41,359 nucleotides of DNA from positions 1 to 41,359 of the forward strand of contig JAITCI010000064.1 in assembly GCA_031283155.1 (NCBI GenBank). Direction: 5' to 3'. The notes under the pieces are model-generated. The model searched no databases. It saw only the letters and a list, made by a program, of their open reading frames with translations, and had not been told where the DNA came from. A program made the position numbers and the translations under genes. Source of the stretch: Spirochaetota bacterium. Its GTDB lineage: Bacteria > Spirochaetota > JAGLSM01 > JAKPMW01. Shown piece after piece: positions 35,301-41,359 of the stretch; positions within the stretch are counted from its first letter, which is position 1, and each line of letters starts with the position of its first letter.

Positions 35301-35909
35301 GGCTGGGCCTATGATATTGGTTACGGCGGGCTTGATCACGTACTCGCGATGGGACGCAACGTGAACATCCTGGTTCTGGACACCGAGGTCTATTCGAATA
35401 CCGGCGGGCAGTCGTCGAAAGCGACGCCGATAGGTTCTATCGCCAAATTCGCGGCCACGGGCAAGAAGCTCGGCAAAAAGGATCTCGGTTTTATGGCCAT
35501 GACCTACGGCTACGTGTACGTGGCTTCGGTCAATATGGGCGCCGACAAGGTGCAGCTCCTGAAGGCATTGCAGGAAGCCGAGGCCTATAACGGTCCCTCG
35601 CTGATCATCGCCTACGCGCCCTGCATCAACCACGGCATCGATATGCGCAAGAGCCAGCAGGCGGGCAAGGACGCGGCGGCCTGCGGCCACTGGCCGATCT
35701 TCCGCTACAACCCGCTCCTGAAGGGCGAAGGCAAATCGCCGCTTGTGTGGGAGTCGAAGGAACCCACGCTCGATTTCAGGCAGTACCTCATGTCGGAGCG
35801 CCGCTTCTCGATGCTCTCGAAGCAGGATCCCGCCGAGGCGGAACGGCTCTTTGCTTTGGCGGCGGAAGACGCGAAGCGCCGCTTCCAGCAGTACAAGAGT
35901 TTGTTATAA
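32397..35909 (+). CDS. nifJ: Pyruvate:ferredoxin (flavodoxin) oxidoreductase
   Basis: Single-chain PFOR of 1170 residues, full length. It oxidises pyruvate with CoA to acetyl-CoA and CO2, reducing ferredoxin or flavodoxin; thiamine diphosphate and three [4Fe-4S] clusters are cofactors. The N-terminal domain begins FVTIDGNTAAAHVAYAFSE with the pyruvate-binding YPITPSSTMGE. Ferredoxin-like cluster ligands are Cys685/688/691/695 and Cys741/744/747/751; the proximal cluster uses CSGCGETPY (Cys811, Cys814). The TPP site shows GDGWAYDIGYGGLDH and YSNTGGQSSKATPIG. AAGGAG precedes ATG 32397; the upstream open frame is not coding. Two tandem terminators follow. It is the central fermentation enzyme of the window. 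Confidence 0.98.
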   Translation: MSKKFVTIDGNTAAAHVAYAFSEVAAIYPITPSSTMGELADEWAAKHRLNIFGQELQVIEMQSEAGAAGAVHGALSAGSFTTTFTASQGLLLMIPNMYKIAGEMLPAVFHVSARSLAAQSLSIFGDHQDVMAVRQTGYALVAAGTVQEVMDLALVSHLATLEAEIPFLNFFDGFRTSHEIQKVEEIDYDLMRSLVDHKFVERFRRRSLNPEHPTIKVAQQVADVYFQGRETTNTNYAELPDLVQRYMDKVYIAIGRQYKLFDYTGAPDADRVIIAMGSACDAIEETIGYLTKKGEKVGLIKVRLYRPFSAKHLIAALPASVKKIAVLDRTKEPGSQAEPLYLDVRAALEGSGKTLIGGRYGLSSREFTPTMIKGVYDHLSGKCSHNFTVGINDDVTHLSIPAGDAIDAEAEDVKRCIFWGYGSDGTVGANKDAIKIIGDNTDMYAQGYFSYDSKKSGGITVSHLRFGNSPIHSPYLITKADFIALHKPEYIGRYDILGPIKEGGIFLLNSEWSNEEVFEHLTEDMQKIIIDRKISFYNINAYKIAGDAGLGNRINSVMQAAFFKISGVMPEEKAIELIKAAIKKTYGKKGEDIVNKNWECVDRTSAALVKVNVPAGAAKFVPPRKLIPDDANAFAKEIIEPTMRLQGDAIPVSKMAYDGVLPTATSRLEKRGVAVETPRWIPENCIQCNQCSFVCPHATIRAKQILPADTAKAPKSFKTIKSNTKNDKSLDYKVQVYIEDCVGCGSCVESCLGKNKTKALEMRPLGDERAAGEAENTVFFDALPAITDGAAINTVKGSQYLQPLFEFSGACSGCGETPYVRLITQLFGDRMIIANATGCSSIYGGTFPTVPYCKNERGEGPAWANSLFEDNAEYGFGMRLSIDANRMQLFALLQEVKGASADLGALVAKTAELWDKTDEKARANADALKEALHKAAKGASGDMLAKLERIIAFENYILDKSVWVFGGDGWAYDIGYGGLDHVLAMGRNVNILVLDTEVYSNTGGQSSKATPIGSIAKFAATGKKLGKKDLGFMAMTYGYVYVASVNMGADKVQLLKALQEAEAYNGPSLIIAYAPCINHGIDMRKSQQAGKDAAACGHWPIFRYNPLLKGEGKSPLVWESKEPTLDFRQYLMSERRFSMLSKQDPAEAERLFALAAEDAKRRFQQYKSLL

Positions 35910-35943
35910 CATTTACACGTTACAAAATTGCGCGTAAAAATGA

Positions 35944-35971
35944 GCTGCCCCAAAAGGGGCGGCTTGTTTTT
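35944..35971 (+). terminator. Rho-independent terminator after nifJ
   Basis: Stem GCTGCCCC-AAAA-GGGGCGGC followed by TTGTTTTT, 34 bases after the nifJ stop. Confidence 0.9.
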
Positions 35972-35994
35972 ACCGGGAAAACAAAAGTAAAACC

Positions 35995-36021
35995 AAAAAG
36001 CACCCCGAAAGGGGTGCTTTT
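35995..36021. terminator. Second, bidirectional terminator between nifJ and the Myb-like gene
   Basis: Stem GCACCCC-GAAA-GGGGTGC with AAAAA on one side and TTTT on the other, so it can work for nifJ (plus) and for the convergent gene ending at 36053 (minus). Confidence 0.9.
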
Positions 36022-36052
36022 GTTGTCCAAAAGCGATTTGCTTCAGGCGGCC

Positions 36053-36484
36053 TTATTTGCCGCTGTTGCTCATACGGATGGTGTGGTACTTCCAAAGCCC
36101 AAGCTTGGTGGCCTTGCTCTGAATGCTTTGCGGGTTGCGGTTGAGGATATCGGCCATCTCGCGGTAGGTGTTTTTCTGATACATCTTTTTCAGTGTCGTT
36201 TCTTCCTCTTTTGTCCAGGAATTGCGGCGCTTTTTGTTGTTCGAGATGGCAACCTCGCGGCGATGTTTGGGATCCTTTTTCAATCCGTTATCAAAGCCTT
36301 TTTTATCAACACTTGCCTTCGGGCGGCCAAGTTTTTTCGCAATATCCACGTTTGTCATGGACGGATACAGTTTGCGGAGCATATCCAGCTCCTGTTCTGT
36401 CCATATACCGCGGAATTTGCGCGATGGCTTCTCGGAGGAAGGTTTCCTTTTTGCTGCCTTTGCAGCTTTTTTGGTGTCTTTCAT
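36053..36484 (-). CDS. Protein with two Myb/SANT-like DNA-binding repeats
   Basis: A 143-residue basic protein. An N-terminal Lys/Ala-rich tail (about residues 1-25) precedes two helix-turn-helix repeats of Myb/SANT type: WTEQELDMLRKLYP...IAKKLGRPKASVDKKG (about 28-68) and WTKEEETTLKKMY...MADILNRNPQSIQSKATKLGL (about 90-131), each with the leading Trp and a third-helix recognition region. It should bind DNA as a regulator or nucleoid-associated protein. AAGGAG stands seven bases before ATG. It has its own transcript and shares the bidirectional terminator with nifJ. Targets are unknown; a coincidental family relation to phage proteins is possible. Confidence 0.82.
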   Translation of the reverse strand: MKDTKKAAKAAKRKPSSEKPSRKFRGIWTEQELDMLRKLYPSMTNVDIAKKLGRPKASVDKKGFDNGLKKDPKHRREVAISNNKKRRNSWTKEEETTLKKMYQKNTYREMADILNRNPQSIQSKATKLGLWKYHTIRMSNSGK

Positions 36485-36671
36485 TCACAATCTCCTTGGC
36501 ATGCGATCATAAAATTTTATTAAACTACAAAGGGATCACAGCCCACTGAATACTACAACTGATTGCAGAAAAAGGCAAGGGTTTTTTGCGAATATGACCA
36601 CCCGTGAAATTGTAAAAGCATACTTCAAAAATACTCAAAAAATATAAATCCTTAAAGAATTAGAGTATAAA

Positions 36672-37883
36672 TTATTTTTTCATACTATCAAAATATATTC
36701 CGATACGTCCGATTGCCTGCGTAAGCGCTTCCTCCTCGGGAAGAAAAACAAGGCGGAAGTGATCGCTCTCCGGCCAGTTAAAACCGCTTCCCTGAACAAC
36801 CAGAACATGCTCCTGTTTCAGAAGCCCAAGCAGAAACTCCATATCGTTTTTGAAACGAAAGCGCTTTGCGTCATAGCGCGGGAATGTGTAGAGCGCTCCC
36901 TTTGGCTTTACGCAGCTTACGCCTTCAATTTGATTAAGTAATTTCCAGGCGATGGTGCGCTGGCGTTCAAGGCGTCCGCCGGGTTTGGTGAGATCGAATA
37001 TGCTTTGCCGCCCGCCGAGCGCCGTCTGTACGGTGTTCTGCGCAAGCACATTTGCGCAGAGGCGCATGGAGGTGAGGATGTTAATCCCTTCGATATAGTC
37101 GCGGGCGCACACCTTGTCGCCCATGAGTACCATCCAGCCGCTGCGGAATCCGCAGGCGCGGTATGCCTTGGATATGCCGCCAAACACAATGACGAGGGTT
37201 TTTTCGCTGCAATACGCCGGAGAATAAAACGGGGTATTATCGTAAAGAATTTTATCATAAATCTCATCGCTGAAAATGATAAGCTCATGCTCCTCGGCTA
37301 TTTTGACGAGTTCCTCAATCATCTCCTTTGGATACACCGCTCCCGTGGGGTTGTTGGGGCTGATGATGACCAGCGCTCTTGTGCGATTCGTGATTTTTTT
37401 GCGTATGTCCGCAGGATCGGGAAGCCAGTCGGACTGTTCGTCGCAGAGGTAATGCACCGCGCGGCCGCGCGCCAGGGTGATGGAGGCTGTCCAGAGCGGA
37501 TAATCGGGCGTGGGAACAAGCACCTCGTCACCGTTATTCAGGAGTCCTTCCACGGCTACCTTGATGAGTTCGCTTACCCCGTTACCCATATAGACGTCGT
37601 CGATCTCAACAATAATGCCGCGCTGCTGCCACTCCTGCACCACGGCCTTGCGCGCGGAAAATATGCCCTTCGAATCGCAGTAGCCCTGCGCGGATCGGAT
37701 ATTGGCGATGAGATCCTGTATAATCTCGTCAGGGGCGTCAAAGCCAAAGGGAGCGGGGTTCCCGATGTTCAGCTTGAGTATTTTTATGCCGTCGGCCTCC
37801 AGCCTTGCCGCCTCCCGGAGCGCCGGACCGCGAATGTCATAGCACACATTTTTCAGCACGGCGGCTTTCTTTATGGTTCGCAT
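36672..37883 (-). CDS. PLP-dependent class I/II aminotransferase (AlaT-like)
   Basis: Fold-type I aminotransferase of 403 residues, of the alanine-synthesising AlaT/aspartate-aminotransferase group. Signs: LNIGNPAPFGFDAP near the N-terminus, YCDSKGIFSARKAV, the cofactor-ring Asn in SPNNPTGAVY, Asp/Tyr in SDEIYDKILYD, the Schiff-base Lys in GGISKAYRACGFRSGW, and the carboxylate-binding Arg in DHFRLVFLP. It probably makes alanine from pyruvate and glutamate; other 2-oxo acids are possible. ATG 37883 follows AGGGA; the longer frame upstream is not supported. It stands alone in its strand interval. Confidence 0.92.
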   Translation of the reverse strand: MRTIKKAAVLKNVCYDIRGPALREAARLEADGIKILKLNIGNPAPFGFDAPDEIIQDLIANIRSAQGYCDSKGIFSARKAVVQEWQQRGIIVEIDDVYMGNGVSELIKVAVEGLLNNGDEVLVPTPDYPLWTASITLARGRAVHYLCDEQSDWLPDPADIRKKITNRTRALVIISPNNPTGAVYPKEMIEELVKIAEEHELIIFSDEIYDKILYDNTPFYSPAYCSEKTLVIVFGGISKAYRACGFRSGWMVLMGDKVCARDYIEGINILTSMRLCANVLAQNTVQTALGGRQSIFDLTKPGGRLERQRTIAWKLLNQIEGVSCVKPKGALYTFPRYDAKRFRFKNDMEFLLGLLKQEHVLVVQGSGFNWPESDHFRLVFLPEEEALTQAIGRIGIYFDSMKK

Positions 37884-37981
37884 AATTATTCCCTGGTATT
37901 TTTTATAGCTGCGGGCTGCCGACGTATACCTGTTTATAATACCGCCGGATATACCCCGAAACAAGCCTTAACGCGACAGAG

Positions 37982-38875
37982 TTAATGCGCCAAGGGAAAC
38001 CGCCGCGCCCGATGGAGAGCAAGAATGGTTCCGGCAGCGGTACTGTCAGGGGCGGGAAGCGCGTCATTTTGATCGAAGAGCGTGATATGCGTATGATCCA
38101 TCAGATTTGTGATGATCTTTAATCCAACCCCAAGACGCTGCAGTTCTACAGCCTGCCCATTAACCGTGATGGAGAGATTGCAATCCTGCTGATATTTTTG
38201 CACCTGACTAAGATAATCGGCAGCGTCTGTTTTGGGTATCCGATCTCTCTGCTTATTGAGATCCAGCCCCGAACCATAGTCGGCAATACTCACTGAAAAA
38301 TCATCCGGCGTTATTTTCCAGGACACAACAATGGCTTTCGGCGATTTTTCAATTCTCGCGTTCGGACAGAAAGTCTGTATCCCGCCGACTTCCCTGATGG
38401 TTTCAAAAATCGCGTTTGTAATCGCCTCGTCCAAAGCTGTCACAATCTCATTTTTCTCTTCATCGCAGTACCCGGCTTGCGCAAGATCGCTGTAGAGCCT
38501 GTCGATAATAAACCCAAGGCGGTTTGTATCGGCGGCAAAGCAGTCATAGAATCGTATCGTGACAGGCTGATTCCCGGCGTCAAGGTCATCCTGCGCAAGA
38601 AAGAGCTGCGCGAGATCGCTGGCTACCAAAATACGCAGCACGGTATCCGAAGGGAGTACGCGGATGCGCACTCCCTCGGGATTGTATTTTTTATAGAGAA
38701 AAATCAGGACGCCCAAACCTGCGCTGTCCACATAGTCCACAGCGCGCATATCGAGGATCAGATTTTTATAAAAGGCCTTACCTTCAAAAGCGGCTTTGAT
38801 TTCTTTTGTACACAGGATGTCCAGGGAGCCGGAAATCAGGACAGTGCTTGCGTCTTCAAAAACAAGATTCGCCAT
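37982..38875 (-). CDS. STAS domain fused to GHKL ATPase (antagonist plus anti-sigma kinase-like)
   Basis: A 297-residue fusion of the two halves of a partner-switching system. Residues about 1-95 are a STAS (SpoIIAA-like) domain with the phosphorylation motif VDSAGLGVLIFLYKKY (Ser51). Residues about 110-297 are a GHKL ATPase like SpoIIAB/RsbW: N-box VTALDEAITNAIFE, G1 VSIADYGSGLD, G2 RLGVGLKIITNLMD. Normally these are separate proteins, the kinase phosphorylating the STAS Ser. Fusion suggests self-contained or intermolecular switching. AGGA lies before ATG 38875. No sigma factor or phosphatase is adjacent. Confidence 0.85.
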   Translation of the reverse strand: MANLVFEDASTVLISGSLDILCTKEIKAAFEGKAFYKNLILDMRAVDYVDSAGLGVLIFLYKKYNPEGVRIRVLPSDTVLRILVASDLAQLFLAQDDLDAGNQPVTIRFYDCFAADTNRLGFIIDRLYSDLAQAGYCDEEKNEIVTALDEAITNAIFETIREVGGIQTFCPNARIEKSPKAIVVSWKITPDDFSVSIADYGSGLDLNKQRDRIPKTDAADYLSQVQKYQQDCNLSITVNGQAVELQRLGVGLKIITNLMDHTHITLFDQNDALPAPDSTAAGTILALHRARRFPLAH

Positions 38876-39072
38876 TTTGATCCTCGCTTCCGCTGTTCTC
38901 TGAATCTCCCGCCGGAACAATAAACAAAACAATAATATAGACCGGAACCGCGGCGGGCGGCAGAATTTTATATACCGTGAACGCCCGGCAGGGTGGCGGA
39001 AGCGAGTCAGAATGCCTATCTTCTTAAGACACGCAGTGCCGGAAAAGATTGCACCCGAAAGGAGAAGATCCG

Positions 39073-40341
39073 ATGCTTGATATTCATCTCATCAGAGAGA
39101 AGCCGGACGAGGTCAAGGCCGCCCTTGCCCGCATTGGAGAAGATGGCCGCGTGGATGAAATCCTTGCGCTTGACGCCCGTCGGCGGGAGATGATTGCGGA
39201 AATCGAGAAGATGCGCGGTGAGCGGAATCTCGTTTCAAAGGAAATTCCCGATATCAAGGATAAAAATGAACGCGAGCAAAAGATCGCCGCGATGCGCGCG
39301 CTCGGGAACCGCCTCGCTGCCCGTGAGGAGGAGGCGCGGCAGCTGGATGAAGAATTTGAATGGGCGATGCTGCATACACCCAATATGCCGTCAGGCGATA
39401 CGCCCGACGGCGCGGGGGAGGCGGACAATATCGTTATCGGCGAGTATGGGAACAAGCCCGAATTTGAATTTATTCCCAGGCCGCATTGGGAGATTGGAGA
39501 AAACCTGGGGCTGATCGATTTTGAGCGCGGGACAAAGATATCCGGATCGCGGTTTTATCTTCTCAAGGGCAATCTTGCCTTGCTCCAGCGCGCCCTGATC
39601 AGCTTTATGCTGGACGTACACACAAAGGAGCATGGCTTTACCGAGATATATCCTCCGTTTATGGTGCGCAAATCCTGCCTGTATGGAACGGGGCAGCTCC
39701 CGAAATTTGACGATACCGTTTACCGCGACGCGGAGGAAGATTTTTATTGGGTGCCGACCGCCGAGGTTCCCGTAACGAATATGTACGCGCATGAAATTTT
39801 TGACGCCGCCCGTCTCCCCGTTTTGCATGTGGCCTACACACCCTGCTTCCGCCGTGAAAAGATGTCCGCCGGCAAGGACGTTCGCGGGATTAAGCGCGGG
39901 CACCAGTTTGACAAGGTGGAGATGGTTGCCTTTACAAAACCCGAAAATTCAGCCGCCATGCTGGAGCAGATCATGGTTTTCGCTGAGGATATCCTGCAAA
40001 GGCTGGAGCTTCCCTGGCGTCGGCTGCGGATCTGCGCGGGCGATCTTTCATTCACGGCGGCGGCCAAATACGATCTCGAGGTCTGGGCCGACGGCTGCGG
40101 CGAGTGGCTGGAGGTATCGTCAATCAGCAATTTCCGCGACTTTCAGGCGCGAAGATGCGATATCCGTTTTCGTACCAGCCCCGAGGCAAAGCCCGAATTT
40201 GTACACACCTTAAACGGTTCCGGGCTTGCCTTGCCGCGCGTTTTGATCGCGATACTCGAAAATTATCAGCTCAGCAACGGGCGCGTCCGTGTACCGGACG
40301 CGCTGCGTCCCTGGATGGGCGGGGTGTATTTCCTTGGGTAA
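39073..40341 (+). CDS. serS: Seryl-tRNA synthetase
   Basis: Class II synthetase charging tRNA-Ser (and tRNA-Sec). The N-terminal coiled-coil arm (about residues 30-100, rich in Glu/Lys/Arg: EIEKMRGERNLVSKEI) binds tRNA. Motif 2 FRREKMSAGKDVRGIKRGHQFDKVEM and motif 3 NGSGLALPRVLIAILENYQ are intact; TAEVP is the Ser-binding TxE. It has 422 residues, normal length. ATG 39073 follows GGAG; the frame upstream to 39049 lacks a ribosome site. The next gene overlaps its end by eight bases. Confidence 0.97.
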   Translation: MLDIHLIREKPDEVKAALARIGEDGRVDEILALDARRREMIAEIEKMRGERNLVSKEIPDIKDKNEREQKIAAMRALGNRLAAREEEARQLDEEFEWAMLHTPNMPSGDTPDGAGEADNIVIGEYGNKPEFEFIPRPHWEIGENLGLIDFERGTKISGSRFYLLKGNLALLQRALISFMLDVHTKEHGFTEIYPPFMVRKSCLYGTGQLPKFDDTVYRDAEEDFYWVPTAEVPVTNMYAHEIFDAARLPVLHVAYTPCFRREKMSAGKDVRGIKRGHQFDKVEMVAFTKPENSAAMLEQIMVFAEDILQRLELPWRRLRICAGDLSFTAAAKYDLEVWADGCGEWLEVSSISNFRDFQARRCDIRFRTSPEAKPEFVHTLNGSGLALPRVLIAILENYQLSNGRVRVPDALRPWMGGVYFLG

Positions 40342-41044
40342 ACAGACCGCAGCGGTGTCCCGGAACGCGCGCCTCCAATCGGATTTTTTTGCGCGCGAGG
40401 AGAAGCTGGGGTATTTGGCGTCGTATTTTGCCGCGATTGCCTGCGCGCTCGCGCTGATTTTTCTGTCCGTTGCGCCCGGGGCGGGTATGCGGCCTCTTAT
40501 TGTGCATCTCCCGGGGCTGTGGTTTCGCTATTCCCTGATCGGGGATCTCGTCCTCCTGCTCGCGTCGTACCGCCAGGCGTGTTTTGCGCGGGATAATTAT
40601 GAATCGCTCGCTCCCGCCATCATTATGTGCATTGCGCTCGCCCATGCCCTCACCTCATGGCATGATCCCTGGGGTATATTTTTTTCCAATCCCCTGATCG
40701 AATTTCTTTTGCTTGCCTCTGTTATTGCGCTCCTGTATTCCTTTCTCAAATCGGCGATGCCGCTTTTCGCGCGGATATCCGCTCTGGTTTTCGCGTTTTT
40801 GCTGACGTGCATCGCGTTTGCCTCCATGTTAGCCCACATTTTCGGGCTCCTCGGATTTACCGCGCGTTCCCTGCCCGCGCGCCTCTTCTCCGCGCTCGCC
40901 GCAGGGCAGTATTTTATGATCATGCGCTGGCTTGTGCTGCTGGTGAGCCTCGCGGGCATTGTTCTTTTTATCTGGCTCATTATTGCGCGCAGGCGCCTTG
41001 ATCCGGAACTCGCGCATATCAGGGCGCAGGTATTTCATAACTGA
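40334..41044 (+). CDS. Predicted multi-pass membrane protein
   Basis: A 236-residue integral membrane protein with about six hydrophobic segments, starting near LASYFAAIACALALIFLSV and ending with LLVSLAGIVLFIWLIIA. The start is taken as TTG 40334, overlapping the serS stop by eight bases; GTG 40355 is an alternative. No recognised family. Translational coupling to serS is probable but does not tell function. Confidence 0.7.
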   Translation: MGKQTAAVSRNARLQSDFFAREEKLGYLASYFAAIACALALIFLSVAPGAGMRPLIVHLPGLWFRYSLIGDLVLLLASYRQACFARDNYESLAPAIIMCIALAHALTSWHDPWGIFFSNPLIEFLLLASVIALLYSFLKSAMPLFARISALVFAFLLTCIAFASMLAHIFGLLGFTARSLPARLFSALAAGQYFMIMRWLVLLVSLAGIVLFIWLIIARRRLDPELAHIRAQVFHN

Positions 41045-41095
41045 AGCGCCCGGCATTCACTCTTGATTTTTGCCGAAAAAAGCAAAAACCTGATC

Positions 41096-41242
41096 AGCCA
41101 CGAAATTCACGAATAAAAGATCGAATAAAAAATTGTAAAAAATCTGTTTTTCAGTCAGCTACCTTGTATGCCTTGTTTTTGTATTTACCCCAGGTTTGTT
41201 TTTTTTGCTTTATTCGCGCCTTTTTTCGGTCTTTTTCGTGGC
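41096..41242. repeat. Hairpin element, copy 2 (GCCACGAA...TTCGTGGC)
   Basis: About 147 bp with the same ends as copy 1 (13667-13812): GCCACGAAATTCACGAATAA on the left and TTATTCG...TTCGTGGC on the right, AT-rich core diverged. It lies after the last gene; a short frame across it (64 codons, minus strand) is spurious. Confidence 0.8.
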
Positions 41243-41359
41243 TCAATGTTTTTTTTGTATCTTTTGCGGCTTCGGGCAACCCAAAAATCCGCCAAATTCG
41301 GTCAAATAATGGGAAAAAGTGAAATTTTCCCGAAAAAAAGTGCAAATTTGTGCATTTTT
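41243..41359. other. Terminal stretch, no gene seen
   Basis: A/T-rich with two weak stems, GGGAAAA..TTTTCCC (41311-41331) and TGCA..TGCA before a T run at the end, which may be a terminator-like structure cut by the window edge. Confidence 0.3.

Noticed and set aside
38984-39072. T-box-like AGGGTGGCGGAAGCG in the serS leader
   Set aside because: Only a short similarity to the T-box core AGGGTGGNACCGCG; no specifier stem or terminator/antiterminator pair, and T-boxes are not expected in spirochaetes.
41151-41345. 64-codon Lys-rich frame on the minus strand at the window end
   Set aside because: Spans the AT-rich core and right end of hairpin element copy 2; no homology or ribosome site.

Overview
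The window reads as a chromosomal segment of a strictly anaerobic spirochaete, most likely a Treponema-type organism. This is an inference from gene content, not from a marker gene. It carries pyruvate:ferredoxin/flavodoxin oxidoreductase, a sensory-type [FeFe]-hydrogenase, an EFR1-type flavodoxin/ferredoxin fusion, several lineage-specific membrane or TPR proteins, and many c-di-GMP-type signalling domains. Base composition is moderately GC-rich and skewed to GC-rich third positions, so nearly every real gene casts a long antisense shadow. Several genes appear to start at GTG or TTG behind a good Shine-Dalgarno (SD) sequence. None of the five tRNA genes encodes its CCA end.

Layout. 1-548: gene-free mosaic of hairpin repeats. 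549-1088: five tRNAs (His, Arg, Lys, Leu, Gly). 1089-1448: a second repeat mosaic running into a GlcD-type FAD oxidase. 2.9-11.4 kb: alpha/beta hydrolase, 44-residue zinc-ribbon protein, secreted TPR protein, receiver-PilZ protein, PDZ lipoprotein, then the run small TPR-like protein / rarA / large spirochaete protein / AI-2E-type permease. 11.65-14.37 kb: an AT-rich acquired island holding a complete EcoRV-like restriction-modification pair, a gene remnant and a decapitated ORF6N gene. It is bounded by an imperfect inverted repeat. 14.9-19.7 kb: Na/phosphate symporter with PhoU tail, HU-like protein, leuCD (compact type), flavodoxin/ferredoxin fusion. 19.75-23.3 kb: an aspS operon with two unknown membrane-anchored proteins. 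23.5-26.5 kb: two overlapping membrane-anchored cyclase-like genes facing a degenerate HD-GYP gene. 26.6-30.0 kb: malQ, an insertion-like repeat, a radical SAM gene and a SpoU methyltransferase. 30.2-36.0 kb: hydrogenase/chemoreceptor fusion and nifJ, with two strong terminators. 36.0-41.0 kb: double Myb-like protein, PLP aminotransferase, STAS-GHKL fusion, serS and a membrane protein. 41.0 kb to the end: a second copy of the hairpin element found in the restriction island.

How it fits together. Metabolism shown here is fermentative: malQ feeds glucose units to glycolysis, NifJ turns pyruvate into acetyl-CoA and reduced ferredoxin, and the hydrogenase-like protein probably senses H2 or redox state rather than making H2. 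Signalling is unusually rich in degenerate enzymes: two cyclase-like domains without visible catalytic Asp pairs, an HD-GYP without its HD, and a hydrogenase without its proton-transfer Cys. The most distinctive features are the EcoRV-like island with its flanking repeats, these likely catalytically dead sensors, the STAS-kinase fusion, and several families of short palindromic repeats that abut gene starts and stops.
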